Source: an uncultured Bacteroides sp. (lineage in GTDB: Bacteria; Bacteroidota; Bacteroidia; Bacteroidales; Bacteroidaceae). Taken from it: a DNA stretch of 64,000 bases. The stretch is taken from assembly GCA_944319875.1 (NCBI GenBank), contig CALUFR010000017.1:28520-92519 (forward strand). Direction: 5' to 3'. Shown piece after piece: positions 19,067 through 28,181 of the stretch. The translations under genes were made by a program, and so were the position numbers. Position 1 is the stretch's first letter, and each line of letters begins with the position of its first letter. The notes under the pieces are model-generated. The model did not search any database. It was not told the DNA's origin and saw nothing but the letters and a program-made list of their open reading frames with translations.

Positions 19067-21646
19067 ATGAAACTTAAACCATTCAGAAAGACGATTTCCG
19101 GGATTTGGGTATTAGGAATGCTATTTTCGCTTTCTTGTTGTACGGAACAAAAGAAAGAGGAGATACATCGGACAGACGCGTTGGACAACCAGGCATGGAA
19201 TTCTTCCACATGGATTTCGGCCGCAAATGCACCTGTCGTGACTGGCACAGTTTTTGACGGAACAAGAGCGGCCGACGGAGCAAGCTGGTTTATATCAACC
19301 GTGAAGAATCCCCAAAAGGTAAACCGTGCACGGTGGATGACTTCCGCTCTCGGCGTGTATGACATCTATATAAATGGAACGTTAATCGGAGACGAAATTC
19401 TAAAGCCCGGTTTTACCCATTACGATAAAACAAAATTGTCTTTCACTTACGACATAACCGCTGCGTTTAACACAGAGGTCAGCGCGACGAACGTCCTGGC
19501 GGCTCAGGTTACCCCGGGGTGGTGGGCCGACAAAATCATCACGCCCGGCAACCATGAAGGAATGATTGGTAAGAAATGTGCCTTCCGCGGCGTGCTTGAA
19601 CTGACGTATGCGGATGGGAGCAAACAGCTTCTCGGGACAGACACCCAAAACTGGAAAGCAGGCATTGCCGGACCGGTGACCCATGCCGATATCTTCGACG
19701 GAGAAGAATATGACGCCCGCATACGTCTCGGTTACGAGACGCCGGAGAAGTTGTCCGCTCCAGAAATAAACGAAGAATTTCAGGGCGAGCTGATACCTTC
19801 GGATGGAGCCGAGATTTATTTCCGCGAGGACCTAGCGCTCGCCCCCGTGAAAGCATACACATGGGAAGGGGTTACCGGTGAAAGTAACGAGGCTTTCGGA
19901 AAAATAATCATCAAAAAAGAATTTAAAGCCGGAGAAACGATGACCGTAAAACCGGGTGAAAAATTAGTGATTGATTTCGGTCAGAACTGCGCAGGTGTTC
20001 CTTCATTCGTCTTCAATGCAAAGGAGGGGACAGTATTGGAATGTCTCACTTCCGAGTTGCTGAACGATGGTAACGGAACCAAAAGTCGCGGAATGGATGG
20101 CCCGGAAGGCAGCGTACATAGACAGAACCTTCGAATTCCGGCCAGCGGAATGAAGCTGAAATATACTTTTGCAAATTCGGCCGACGACACCTACTATCGC
20201 CCGCGCGGCACGTTCTTTGGTTACCGCTTTGTTTCCATCACCGCTTCCGATGAGGTACGGATTAAAAAAATAGAGTCAATTCCTGTCACATCCATCACGA
20301 AAGAGATGGAAATCGGGAGCATCACTACAGGAAACGAGATGGTAAACAAACTGATATCCAACACCCTCTGGGGACAGCGTTCCAACTACCTCTCCGTGCC
20401 GACAGACTGCCCGCAACGCAACGAACGACTGGGCTGGACAGCGGATACACAGGTATTCACCGAAACAGGCACTTTCTTTGCGAACACCGCATCCTTCTTC
20501 CATAAATGGATGCGGGACATGAGAGATTCTCAAAGCGAAACCGGCGGCTTCCCGGGTGTCGCACCTCTCAGTCAATATGGAAATGAGATGATGCGTTTAG
20601 GATGGGCCGATGCCGGCATCATTGTTCCTTGGACTATTTGGAAGCAGTTTGGCGATACCGAGATTGTGAACCAATGCTGGGAGTCAATGGAGAAATTCAT
20701 GATGCATATCAATGAGACGAAGTATGATCATACCACCTTGACTGAAGAAAACAGAAATTATCAGTGGGCGGACTGGCTAAGCTACGAACCGCTGGAAAGC
20801 CACGGAGGTAGCGCCTTTGGCAAGAACGGGCCCCTACCTGAAGCCGTGGAATATTGGAATTATCTGAGTGCTTCCTACTGGGTTATCGATGCGGAAATGA
20901 TGCGGGATATGGCTCATGCTACCGAACGAGATGCTTCTCGGTATGAGAAAATGGTTTCGGACGCCAAGACATATATCCAAAACCGATTTTTCACCCCTGA
21001 AGGTCTGTTTAAGACTGAAATTCTGAATACCATGCAGACTCCGGCTTTGTTTGCTTTGAAGAATGATATATGGGAAGGCAAAGTGAAAGAGGATATGATA
21101 GCCCGCCTGAGAAAAAATTTCGAGGAGCATGATACTTGCCTGCAAACAGGTTTTCTTGGTACATCAATCCTTATGCCGACCCTTACGGAAAATGGTATGG
21201 CGGACATTGCGTGGAATCTGCTGTTCCAACGGAAAAATCCCAGCTGGCTTTATTCTATCGATAACGGCGCAACCACGATCTGGGAACGATGGAACAGTTA
21301 TATGACAGAGACAGGGATGGGACCGAGCGGCATGAACAGTTTCAACCATTACGCTTACGGAGTTGTATGCGAATGGATTTGGGAAAGTGTTGCAGGAATT
21401 GCTTCTGATACAGAAGTTCCCGGTTTTAAACATATTATCATGAAACCCTTCCCCGACAAGCGCCTGGGGCATGTCGATGCGGTTTATCATTCCGCAGCGG
21501 GATGCATAAAGAGTTCATGGAGATATGAGGGAGAGAAATGGATATGGGATTTCACGATACCCGAAGGTTGCAGGGCATCTGTTACGCTCCCCGGTGAGAC
21601 AGAAGTCCAGGAGTACACAGCGGGAGAATATCGTGTAAGCCGTTAG
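19067..21646 (+). CDS. Alpha-L-rhamnosidase, GH78 family, lipoprotein
   Basis: Exo-acting glycosidase expected to release terminal L-rhamnose from pectic or other glycans. 859 residues. A lipoprotein signal ends LSCC, so the enzyme is probably membrane anchored. After N-terminal jelly-roll domains (WISAANAP..., RARWMTSALGVYDIYINGT, GWWADKI) the (alpha/alpha)6 barrel carries the GH78 hallmark DCPQRNERLGWTADTQVF and, further on, TTIWERWNSY with the presumed catalytic Glu; a C-terminal beta domain closes the protein (HIIMKPFPDKRLGHVDA). It stands alone, with its own promoter and no SusC/SusD partners nearby, unlike most Bacteroides rhamnosidases. Precise substrate cannot be told. Confidence 0.93.
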   Translation: MKLKPFRKTISGIWVLGMLFSLSCCTEQKKEEIHRTDALDNQAWNSSTWISAANAPVVTGTVFDGTRAADGASWFISTVKNPQKVNRARWMTSALGVYDIYINGTLIGDEILKPGFTHYDKTKLSFTYDITAAFNTEVSATNVLAAQVTPGWWADKIITPGNHEGMIGKKCAFRGVLELTYADGSKQLLGTDTQNWKAGIAGPVTHADIFDGEEYDARIRLGYETPEKLSAPEINEEFQGELIPSDGAEIYFREDLALAPVKAYTWEGVTGESNEAFGKIIIKKEFKAGETMTVKPGEKLVIDFGQNCAGVPSFVFNAKEGTVLECLTSELLNDGNGTKSRGMDGPEGSVHRQNLRIPASGMKLKYTFANSADDTYYRPRGTFFGYRFVSITASDEVRIKKIESIPVTSITKEMEIGSITTGNEMVNKLISNTLWGQRSNYLSVPTDCPQRNERLGWTADTQVFTETGTFFANTASFFHKWMRDMRDSQSETGGFPGVAPLSQYGNEMMRLGWADAGIIVPWTIWKQFGDTEIVNQCWESMEKFMMHINETKYDHTTLTEENRNYQWADWLSYEPLESHGGSAFGKNGPLPEAVEYWNYLSASYWVIDAEMMRDMAHATERDASRYEKMVSDAKTYIQNRFFTPEGLFKTEILNTMQTPALFALKNDIWEGKVKEDMIARLRKNFEEHDTCLQTGFLGTSILMPTLTENGMADIAWNLLFQRKNPSWLYSIDNGATTIWERWNSYMTETGMGPSGMNSFNHYAYGVVCEWIWESVAGIASDTEVPGFKHIIMKPFPDKRLGHVDAVYHSAAGCIKSSWRYEGEKWIWDFTIPEGCRASVTLPGETEVQEYTAGEYRVSR

Positions 21647-21656
21647 AAAAAATATA

Positions 21657-21664
21657 TACCTTTG
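21657..21664 (+). promoter_or_regulatory. -7 box of mltG
   Basis: TACCTTTG, 25 bases before the ATG at 21690, just after the rhamnosidase stop. Confidence 0.7.
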
Positions 21665-21689
21665 CAGGGTATAAAAAAACATCAAGTTC

Positions 21690-22721
21690 ATGACGAAAAA
21701 GAAAGGATTAATCCTCACATTGTTCCTGCTGATAGCGGCCTGTATCCTCTGTGTGGGAATTGGGTACCAACTCCTGCTGGCTCCCCAGTTCCATCCACAG
21801 GCCAAAGTCCACATCTACATTGACCGCGACGACACGGTCGACTCCGTCTACCGGAAACTACGACAAAATGCCTTTCCCGGCAACCTGAGCGGTCTGCGCT
21901 GGCTGGCTCGCCTGAAGCAATATCCGGAGCACGTCAAGACCGGACGTTACGCCATCTTTCCGGATGACAATGCCTACGACGTCCTCAACCGCCTCCTCCG
22001 CGGCCAACAGGAACCGATGAACCTTGTCATCGGCAGCGTCCGCACATTGGACAGACTCGCACGCAACGTAGGTCACCAACTGATGATAGACTCGGCAGAA
22101 ATCATGCAAGCCTTGAGTGACACCGCCCGCTGGAGTCGCCAAGGCTATACACCCGAAACTCTGCCCGCCCTATTCATCCCCGAAACCTACCAAGTCTACT
22201 GGGACATGGATGCGGAAGATTTCTTCTCTCGCATGACGAAGGAGCACAAACGCTTCTGGAACAAAAAACGTTTGACCCAAGCCGATTCCTTAGGCATGAC
22301 ACCCGCCGAAGTGTCGACCTTAGCTTCTATCGTAGAAGAAGAAACCAACAACCGGCTGGAGAAACCGATTGTAGCCGGTTTATACATCAACCGCCTGCGT
22401 GCTGGCATCCCTCTACAGGCCGACCCCACCGTAAGGTTCGCCCTGCAGGACTTCTCGCTCCGCCGCATCACGAACGCCCACCTGAACGTTCCGTCGCCTT
22501 ACAACACCTATCTTCATACCGGACTCCCGCCGGGTCCCATCCGCATTCCCTCTCCCGCAGGTCTCGACGCCGTCCTCAACTACACACGCCACAACTATCT
22601 GTACATGTGCGCCAAAGAAGACTTCTCTGGTACGCACAATTTCGCATCGACTTACGCCAGGCACATGCAAAATGCTCGAAAATACTGGAATGCACTGAAC
22701 AAAAGAAAGATTTTCAAGTAG
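21690..22721 (+). CDS. mltG: Endolytic murein transglycosylase MltG
   Basis: Inner-membrane enzyme that cuts nascent peptidoglycan strands and so sets glycan length. 343 residues: one membrane helix at about 7-29, a LysM-like subdomain (VDSVYRKLRQNAFPG, TGRYAIFPDD), then the YceG catalytic domain with LASIVEEETN; Glu216 aligns with the catalytic Glu of E. coli MltG. Further family motifs: YINRL, LQADPTVRF, SPYNTYLHTGLPPGPI (Asn-Thr-Tyr and Gly-Leu-Pro-Pro-Gly-Pro-Ile) and HNFASTYAEH-like FASTYARH. Monocistronic, own promoter. Confidence 0.96.
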   Translation: MTKKKGLILTLFLLIAACILCVGIGYQLLLAPQFHPQAKVHIYIDRDDTVDSVYRKLRQNAFPGNLSGLRWLARLKQYPEHVKTGRYAIFPDDNAYDVLNRLLRGQQEPMNLVIGSVRTLDRLARNVGHQLMIDSAEIMQALSDTARWSRQGYTPETLPALFIPETYQVYWDMDAEDFFSRMTKEHKRFWNKKRLTQADSLGMTPAEVSTLASIVEEETNNRLEKPIVAGLYINRLRAGIPLQADPTVRFALQDFSLRRITNAHLNVPSPYNTYLHTGLPPGPIRIPSPAGLDAVLNYTRHNYLYMCAKEDFSGTHNFASTYARHMQNARKYWNALNKRKIFK

Positions 22722-22748
22722 ATTTTATTAAATGTAAGAGTAAAAGCT

Positions 22749-22756
22749 TATATTTG
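22749..22756 (+). promoter_or_regulatory. -7 box of the iorA-iorB-paaK operon
   Basis: TATATTTG, 42 bases before the iorA ATG at 22799. Confidence 0.7.
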
Positions 22757-22798
22757 CCATCTGTATAACCCGAATCATTACAAAATACGAAGAAAGAT

Positions 22799-24391
22799 AT
22801 GAGCAAACAACTCTTACTTGGCGATGAAGCCATTGCACAAGCCGCACTCGATGCTGGATTGTCGGGCGTGTATGCCTATCCGGGCACTCCCTCCACGGAA
22901 ATTACGGAATACATCCAGGCGTCTCCCGCCACAGCAGCACGTCACATACACAGTCATTGGTGTACAAACGAAAAGACGGCTATGGAAGCCGCCCTCGGCA
23001 TGTCCTTCGCAGGCAAGCGCTCACTGGTCTGCATGAAGCATGTGGGCATGAACGTGGCAGCCGACTGTTTCATCAACGCCGCCATTACAGGAGTGAAAGG
23101 AGGCATGATCGTCGTTGCAGCCGATGACCCCAGCATGCACTCCTCTCAAAACGAACAGGACAGCCGCTTCTACGGTGACTTCTCACTGATACCCATGTAC
23201 GAACCCAGCAACCAGCAGGAAGCCTATGACATGGTCTACGGTGGCTTCCATTTCTCCGAAGAAATGGGCGAACCCATCCTGCTGCGTATCGTTACACGCC
23301 TGGCACACTCGCGTTCCGGTGTAGAGAGCAAAGCGGAACAACCGCAAAACGATCTCTCCTTCAGCGATGATCCCCGCCAGTTCATCCTCCTGCCGGGTAA
23401 TGCGCGCAAGCGTTACAAAGCCCTCTTACAACGCCAGGAAGAATTCATCAAAGCCTCCGAAGACTCTCCCTATAATCGCTATCAGGACGGGCCCAACAAA
23501 AGACTGGGCATCGTAGCTTGCGGCATAGGCTATAACTATCTCATGGAGAATTATCCCGAGGGCTGCGAATACCCCGTACTGAAAATCGGCCAATATCCCC
23601 TACCCCAAAAACAGCTGACGAAGCTTGTCGACGAATGCGACGAAATCCTTGTGCTGGAAGACGGACAACCCTTTGTGGAAAAACAGCTGAAAGGTTATCT
23701 GGGCAGAGGTGTCAAGGTGAAAGGCCGCCTAGACGGCACTCTGTCCACTGACGGCGAACTGACGCCCGATAGCGTGGCACGCGCCGTAGGCAAAGAGAAC
23801 AAAGCGGAATTTGCCGTACCTTCGCTGGTAGAAATGCGTCCGCCTTCATTGTGCGACGGTTGCGGACACCGCGACATGTACACCGTGCTGACCCAAGTAC
23901 TGAAAGAAGAATACCCCACGCATAAAGTATTCAGCGACATCGGTTGCTACACACTGGGAGCCAACGCCCCCTTCCATGCCATCAACTCGTGCGTCGACAT
24001 GGGGGCCTCCATCACAATGGCCAAAGGAGCGTCTGACGCAGGCCTACATCCGGCCGTCGCCGTCATCGGAGACTCCACCTTCACCCATTCAGGCATGACC
24101 GGCCTGCTCGATTGTGTCAACGAGAACGCCAACGTCACCATCGTCATCTCCGATAACGAGACGACAGCCATGACCGGTGGTCAGGACTCAGCCGGCACCG
24201 GACGCTTGGAAAGCATCTGCCAAGGCATCGGCGTCGCTCCTGAACACATACGCGTCGTTGTCCCTCTGAAAAAGAATTATGAAGAGATGAAACAGGTCAT
24301 CCGTGAAGAGATTGAATATAAAGGAGTATCTGTCATCATCCCACGCAGAGAATGTATCCAAACTTTAGCACGTAAAAAACGAAACAAGTAA
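22799..24391 (+). CDS. iorA: Indolepyruvate:ferredoxin oxidoreductase alpha subunit (IorA-like, TPP-dependent), lacking the C-terminal ferredoxin domain
   Basis: Catalyses oxidative decarboxylation of aryl-2-oxoacids (indolepyruvate, phenylpyruvate and relatives) to aryl-acetyl-CoA with ferredoxin. 530 residues: N-terminal Pyr domain (GVYAYPGTPSTEITEY), then the TPP-binding half with SLCDGCGHRDMY, VIGDSTFTHSGM (GDS form of the GDG motif) and SDNETTAMTGGQ. The well-known archaeal enzymes end in a domain with two 4Fe-4S clusters; here the protein stops after VIIPRRECIQTLARKK and has no CxxCxxC clusters, so an outside ferredoxin must take electrons. The stop is 7 bases before iorB. Confidence 0.88.
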   Translation: MSKQLLLGDEAIAQAALDAGLSGVYAYPGTPSTEITEYIQASPATAARHIHSHWCTNEKTAMEAALGMSFAGKRSLVCMKHVGMNVAADCFINAAITGVKGGMIVVAADDPSMHSSQNEQDSRFYGDFSLIPMYEPSNQQEAYDMVYGGFHFSEEMGEPILLRIVTRLAHSRSGVESKAEQPQNDLSFSDDPRQFILLPGNARKRYKALLQRQEEFIKASEDSPYNRYQDGPNKRLGIVACGIGYNYLMENYPEGCEYPVLKIGQYPLPQKQLTKLVDECDEILVLEDGQPFVEKQLKGYLGRGVKVKGRLDGTLSTDGELTPDSVARAVGKENKAEFAVPSLVEMRPPSLCDGCGHRDMYTVLTQVLKEEYPTHKVFSDIGCYTLGANAPFHAINSCVDMGASITMAKGASDAGLHPAVAVIGDSTFTHSGMTGLLDCVNENANVTIVISDNETTAMTGGQDSAGTGRLESICQGIGVAPEHIRVVVPLKKNYEEMKQVIREEIEYKGVSVIIPRRECIQTLARKKRNK

Positions 24392-24398
24392 GATTACC

Positions 24399-24980
24399 AT
24401 GAAAAAAGATATCATATTATCGGGCGTGGGAGGACAAGGCATTCTTTCCATTGCCACCGTCATCGGACAAGCAGCATTGAAATCGGGTCTTTACATGAAG
24501 CAGGCAGAAGTACACGGAATGAGCCAGCGTGGAGGCGACGTACAGTCCAATCTCCGCATCAGTGACCAACCCATCGCATCGGACCTCATCCCGACAGGGA
24601 AATGTGACATCATTCTCTCGCTGGAACCGATGGAAGCGTTGCGTTACCTTCCCTACCTCAATCCGGAAGGCTGGCTGATTACCAACGAAACGCCGTTCAT
24701 CAACATACCCAACTATCCGTCAGAAGAAAGTATCAAGGCGGAGCTTGACAAACTCCCGCATAAAATCGTCCTGAACGTGAACGAAGTAGCCAAGCGAGTG
24801 GGTTCTCCCCGAGTCGCCAACATCGTATTACTGGGAGCCACCATTCCCTTCCTTGATATCGACTACGAAACGGTGAAAGAAAGCATCCGCGAAATCTTCC
24901 AACGCAAGGGCGAAGATATCGTGACACTGAATCTCAAGGCACTGGAAGCGGGCAAAGAAATAGCAGAAAACAGAATATAG
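24399..24980 (+). CDS. iorB: Indolepyruvate:ferredoxin oxidoreductase beta subunit (IorB-like)
   Basis: 193-residue gamma-type domain of 2-oxoacid:ferredoxin oxidoreductases, partner of the upstream alpha subunit. Typical start SGVGGQGILSIATVIGQAAL, then EVHGMSQRGGDVQSNLRI, which contacts CoA/TPP in the family, and GATIPFLDI. Lies 7 bases after iorA and 25 before the CoA ligase, so the three genes form one operon. Confidence 0.92.
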   Translation: MKKDIILSGVGGQGILSIATVIGQAALKSGLYMKQAEVHGMSQRGGDVQSNLRISDQPIASDLIPTGKCDIILSLEPMEALRYLPYLNPEGWLITNETPFINIPNYPSEESIKAELDKLPHKIVLNVNEVAKRVGSPRVANIVLLGATIPFLDIDYETVKESIREIFQRKGEDIVTLNLKALEAGKEIAENRI

Positions 24981-25005
24981 AAATCGGATAAAACAGACAC
25001 AAACC

Positions 25006-26313
25006 ATGGATAACAAATACTGGGAAGAAGAGATAGAAACCATGCCGCGCGAACAGTTGCGCCAATTACAACTCCAACGGCTGAAAAAAACAATCGCCAT
25101 TGCCGCCCATTCCCCTTTTTATAAAAAAGTGTTCGAGGAAAACAACATTACGGCAGACAGCATCCATTCCGTAGAGGATATACGCAAAATTCCCTTTACG
25201 ACCAAAGCCGATATGCGTGCCAACTATCCCTTTGGTCTGGTAGCCGGCAACATGCGTGAAGACGGTGTACGTATCCACTCCTCAAGCGGAACGACAGGAA
25301 CCCCTACGGTCATCGTACATTCACAGCATGACCTGGACTCCTGGGCCAACCTGATTGCCAGATGCCTGTACATGGTAGGCATCCGCAAAACAGATGTATT
25401 CCAGAACAGTTCAGGTTACGGCATGTTTACAGGCGGACTTGGCTTCCAATATGGCGCTGAACGTTTGGGCGCCCTGACTGTTCCTGCCGCGGCAGGAAAC
25501 AGCAAACGACAAATAAAGTTCATCACGGATTTTAAGACAACAGCCCTGCACGCTATTCCCAGTTATGCCATCCGACTGGCAGAGGTATTCCAATCTGAAG
25601 GTATTGACCCGACCACCACCAGCCTAAAGACACTGGTCATCGGAGCTGAGCCGCACACCGACGAACAACGAAAAAAAATCGAACGGTTACTAGGGGTAAA
25701 GGCGTACAACAGCTTCGGAATGACGGAGATGAACGGGCCTGGCGTGGCTTTTGAATGTACCGAACAAAACGGCATGCACCTCTGGGAAGCTTGCTATTTG
25801 GTTGAAATTATCAACCCCGAGACAGGCGAACCGGTTCCAGACGGTGAAATCGGTGAATTGGTATTGACCACACTCGACCGCGAGATGATGCCCCTGATAC
25901 GCTACCGCACACGCGACCTGACCCGTATCTTACCCGGAGAGTGTCCCTGCGGACGCACACACCTGCGCATAGACCGCATCAAGGGACGAAGCGACGACAT
26001 GTTCATCATCAAGGGTGTCAATATCTTCCCCATGCAGGTAGAAAAAGTATTGGTTCAATTCCCTCATCTTGGCAGCAATTACCTCATCACGCTGGACACA
26101 GTGGACAACCAAGACGAGATGATTGTCGAAGTAGAACTCAGTGACCTCTCTACAGACAGCTATATCGAACTGGAGAAAGTCCGCAAAGAGATTACCCGTC
26201 AGCTCAAAGACGAAATACTGGTGACCCCCAAAGTAAAACTCGTAAAGAAAGGCAGCCTGCCGCAGAGTGAAGGGAAAGCAGTCAGGGTAAGGGATCTGCG
26301 CGACAACAAATAA
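25006..26313 (+). CDS. paaK: Phenylacetate--CoA ligase family protein (PaaK-like)
   Basis: Adenylate-forming enzyme of 435 residues. Visible: HSSSGTTGTPTVIVHS (P-loop of AMP-binding enzymes), YNSFGMTEMNGPG, RYRTRDLTRILPGECPCGR and IKGRSDDMFIIKGVNIFP at the C-terminal domain junction. In the forward sense it makes aryl-acetyl-CoA; next to IorAB the physiological direction may be the reverse, that is, ATP formation while releasing phenylacetate or indoleacetate, as proposed for similar clusters in anaerobes. That direction is inference. It is the last gene of the operon and is followed by a perfect 14-bp terminator hairpin. Confidence 0.92.
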   Translation: MDNKYWEEEIETMPREQLRQLQLQRLKKTIAIAAHSPFYKKVFEENNITADSIHSVEDIRKIPFTTKADMRANYPFGLVAGNMREDGVRIHSSSGTTGTPTVIVHSQHDLDSWANLIARCLYMVGIRKTDVFQNSSGYGMFTGGLGFQYGAERLGALTVPAAAGNSKRQIKFITDFKTTALHAIPSYAIRLAEVFQSEGIDPTTTSLKTLVIGAEPHTDEQRKKIERLLGVKAYNSFGMTEMNGPGVAFECTEQNGMHLWEACYLVEIINPETGEPVPDGEIGELVLTTLDREMMPLIRYRTRDLTRILPGECPCGRTHLRIDRIKGRSDDMFIIKGVNIFPMQVEKVLVQFPHLGSNYLITLDTVDNQDEMIVEVELSDLSTDSYIELEKVRKEITRQLKDEILVTPKVKLVKKGSLPQSEGKAVRVRDLRDNK

Positions 26314-26319
26314 AAAACA

Positions 26320-26372
26320 TACAGCTCAGTAAGAATCCGCCTTACTGAGCTGTACCAAAATCTTGTTTTATT
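26320..26372. terminator. Terminator hairpin after paaK
   Basis: Perfect 14-bp arms TACAGCTCAGTAAG (26320-26333) and CTTACTGAGCTGTA (26341-26354), 7-nt loop, followed by a T-rich stretch (TCTTGTTTTATT). It also lies downstream of the convergent SPOR gene. Confidence 0.88.
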
Positions 26373-26404
26373 CAAAGTCTGTAACAACTATCTAACTTTT
26401 ATTC

Positions 26405-26914
26405 TCAATTGACACGATAAAGCAACCACGCACCCTGAAAATCATTGCGATTAGGATACTTTGCCTTGAATGCGTCACGGGCGGCAGCCGCCGAATCTCT
26501 ATCAGGATAAGTGGCTACAATCACACGATACATCGAGTTTTCGGCATTGAAAGCCACAGATGCGCTATAGCCTTCCTTGTCCAAATAATCCTTCAAACTT
26601 TCGGCGTTCGCCTTCACGGAGAAACTTCCCGCTACAACATTGAAATCTTTCAACCCCGTGCCGGAAACGACCGTAACTTTCTCCTCGCGCACATCTGCCT
26701 GAGTACTTTCAACCACTTTCGGAGCCTCTACCACAGGTGCACTGACTACCGGAGCTTCTTCCACAGGAGCTGCGACCGTTGTCTGAGGCGCTTCGGCCAA
26801 CTCTTGCTTCTTAGCATTTTCATACGCTTTTTTATAAGCACTTTCGCTTGATTTACAAGAAGAGAATGCCAGTGCCACACAAACACTCATTCCCAAAATT
26901 GCAGATTTTCTCAT
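26405..26914 (-). CDS. SPOR domain-containing lipoprotein
   Basis: 169-residue envelope lipoprotein. Signal ends LAFSSC with lipidated Cys20; a low-complexity Ala/Val/Pro/Glu linker (about 42-78) precedes a C-terminal SPOR domain (FNVVAGSFSVKANAESLKDYL ... YRVIVATYPDRDSAAAARD). SPOR domains bind denuded septal peptidoglycan, so a cell-envelope role is likely. Located 32 bases after another small lipoprotein gene, in the same direction. Confidence 0.9.
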   Translation of the reverse strand: MRKSAILGMSVCVALAFSSCKSSESAYKKAYENAKKQELAEAPQTTVAAPVEEAPVVSAPVVEAPKVVESTQADVREEKVTVVSGTGLKDFNVVAGSFSVKANAESLKDYLDKEGYSASVAFNAENSMYRVIVATYPDRDSAAAARDAFKAKYPNRNDFQGAWLLYRVN

Positions 26915-26946
26915 TTTCTTTATCTTTTAAATTTAAACAAATTCGT

Positions 26947-27363
26947 TCAATAATTACGGAAAACGTATATCGTATCATTATAATTCAAACGTATCTTCCT
27001 GGAGGTCAACTCTTCCACTTTAAACGTACGGATACCATCCTCCCAACCAAACCACTTTTTGTACGTAGAATCATTAACATTCGGCCCCCATAAGTTTATG
27101 GTAATCTCGTTGTCTCCTTCCTCGTAATACCCGTACATGGAGCGGTAATTTCCGTCTTCTCCCATATAATAAGTCAAGAAAGAACCTTTTTGAAAGCCAT
27201 AAAAAACACTGTCTACCTTCGCCTTACGTCCATCAGGATACTGATATTCACGCAATTGCCATTTCCCCACCCAAGGAGAATCTCCTCCGTTCATGCAAGA
27301 AATGCAGCAGGCGGTCAAAATAGCCAACAACAATATATTTATTCCTCCAAATAAAGCCTTCAT
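26947..27363 (-). CDS. Small lipocalin-like lipoprotein of unknown function
   Basis: 138 residues. A lipoprotein-type signal (MKALFGGINILLLAILTACC, then ISC) is followed by a beta-strand-rich domain: WVGKWQLREYQYPDG, SFLTYYMGEDGNYRSMYGYY, IRLNYNDTIYVFRNY. The GxW start and alternating strands resemble lipocalin-like domains common in Bacteroides lipoproteins, but I do not recognise a named family. Own -7 box at 27390-27397; probably co-transcribed with the SPOR gene. Confidence 0.75.
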   Translation of the reverse strand: MKALFGGINILLLAILTACCISCMNGGDSPWVGKWQLREYQYPDGRKAKVDSVFYGFQKGSFLTYYMGEDGNYRSMYGYYEEGDNEITINLWGPNVNDSTYKKWFGWEDGIRTFKVEELTSRKIRLNYNDTIYVFRNY

Positions 27364-27389
27364 ATTTATATCTTCAAAATATTAGGAGA

Positions 27390-27397
27390 CAAAAGTA
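27390..27397 (-). promoter_or_regulatory. -7 box of the two-lipoprotein unit
   Basis: Minus-strand TACTTTTG, 27-34 bases before the ATG at 27363. Confidence 0.6.
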
Positions 27398-27515
27398 CAC
27401 CTAAGCAACTATCTGACGCCACATGACACCGTTAAATTTCCATAAATGGGGCAAGATAAGCAGTAAACCCTCAAAAAAGCACCCTTAAAAGATAGGGATA
27501 TTGAAAGATATTGGT

Positions 27516-27523
27516 TAGCTTTG
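27516..27523 (+). promoter_or_regulatory. -7 box of the YtxH operon
   Basis: TAGCTTTG, 26 bases before the ATG at 27550. Confidence 0.7.
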
Positions 27524-27549
27524 CAAGTAAACCATTAAAATAAAATAGT

Positions 27550-27759
27550 ATGAAAGGATTAAATGTATTGGCAGCTTTTTTAGGCGGAGCTGCTATCGGT
27601 GCAACATTAGGTATTCTTTTCGCGCCTGAAAAAGGAGAAGATACGCGTGCTAAAATCGCAGAAATCCTGCGTAAGAAAGGTATTCGTCTGAACCGAGACG
27701 AAATGGACAATTTAGTGGACGAGATTGCCGCAGAAATCAAGAATGAGACAAGTGAATAA
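27550..27759 (+). CDS. YtxH domain-containing protein
   Basis: 69 residues. An N-terminal glycine-rich membrane segment (VLAAFLGGAAIGATLGILFAPEKGEDTR, the hallmark of YtxH) is followed by a charged helical tail. YtxH-type proteins are linked with envelope stress in several bacteria, but no biochemical role is known. First of three small genes in one unit. Confidence 0.85.
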   Translation: MKGLNVLAAFLGGAAIGATLGILFAPEKGEDTRAKIAEILRKKGIRLNRDEMDNLVDEIAAEIKNETSE

Positions 27760-27797
27760 TTGTCCAATGCAAGAATTTTCCTAAAAGCAGAGCCATC

Positions 27798-28181
27798 ATG
27801 TTCACCAATGATAAAAGCATAGAAACATTGCAACAGTTGTTCGCTGAGGTCAAAAAATACTTGGCGCTTCAGAAAAGATATACCCAACTGGAGATAGCGG
27901 AAAAACTAACCATCCTGCTATCTACACTCATTCTGGTGTTGATAATCATTATCCTCAGCATGGTGGCCCTGTTTTATTTGTCCTTTACGCTCGCTTATTT
28001 GCTGGCTCATCTTTTGGGAAGCATTGTTGTCAGCTTCGCACTGATCACGTGCGTTATACTGATTTTGATGATGTCCGTCTACTTATTCCGCAAAAAGCTC
28101 ATCATCAATCCAATGGCCAGATTTATCTCCAATCTGTTTATCGAAAATCCCCTAAAAAAAGAAGAGCAACATGAACAATAA
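27798..28181 (+). CDS. Two-helix membrane protein, phage-holin-superfamily-like
   Basis: 127 residues: an N-terminal amphipathic helix (SIETLQQLFAEVKKYLALQK), two adjacent membrane helices (about 40-64 and 69-92) and a basic cytosolic tail. The layout matches the Bacteroidetes holin-like (Phage_holin_3_6-type) proteins that occur next to YtxH genes; no lysis function should be assumed, as there is no phage here. Overlaps the next gene by 11 bases. Confidence 0.8.
   Translation: MFTNDKSIETLQQLFAEVKKYLALQKRYTQLEIAEKLTILLSTLILVLIIIILSMVALFYLSFTLAYLLAHLLGSIVVSFALITCVILILMMSVYLFRKKLIINPMARFISNLFIENPLKKEEQHEQ

Noticed and set aside
27798-28181. Prophage remnant (holin-like protein)
   Set aside because: No other phage genes or attachment sites nearby; such proteins accompany YtxH in Bacteroidetes.
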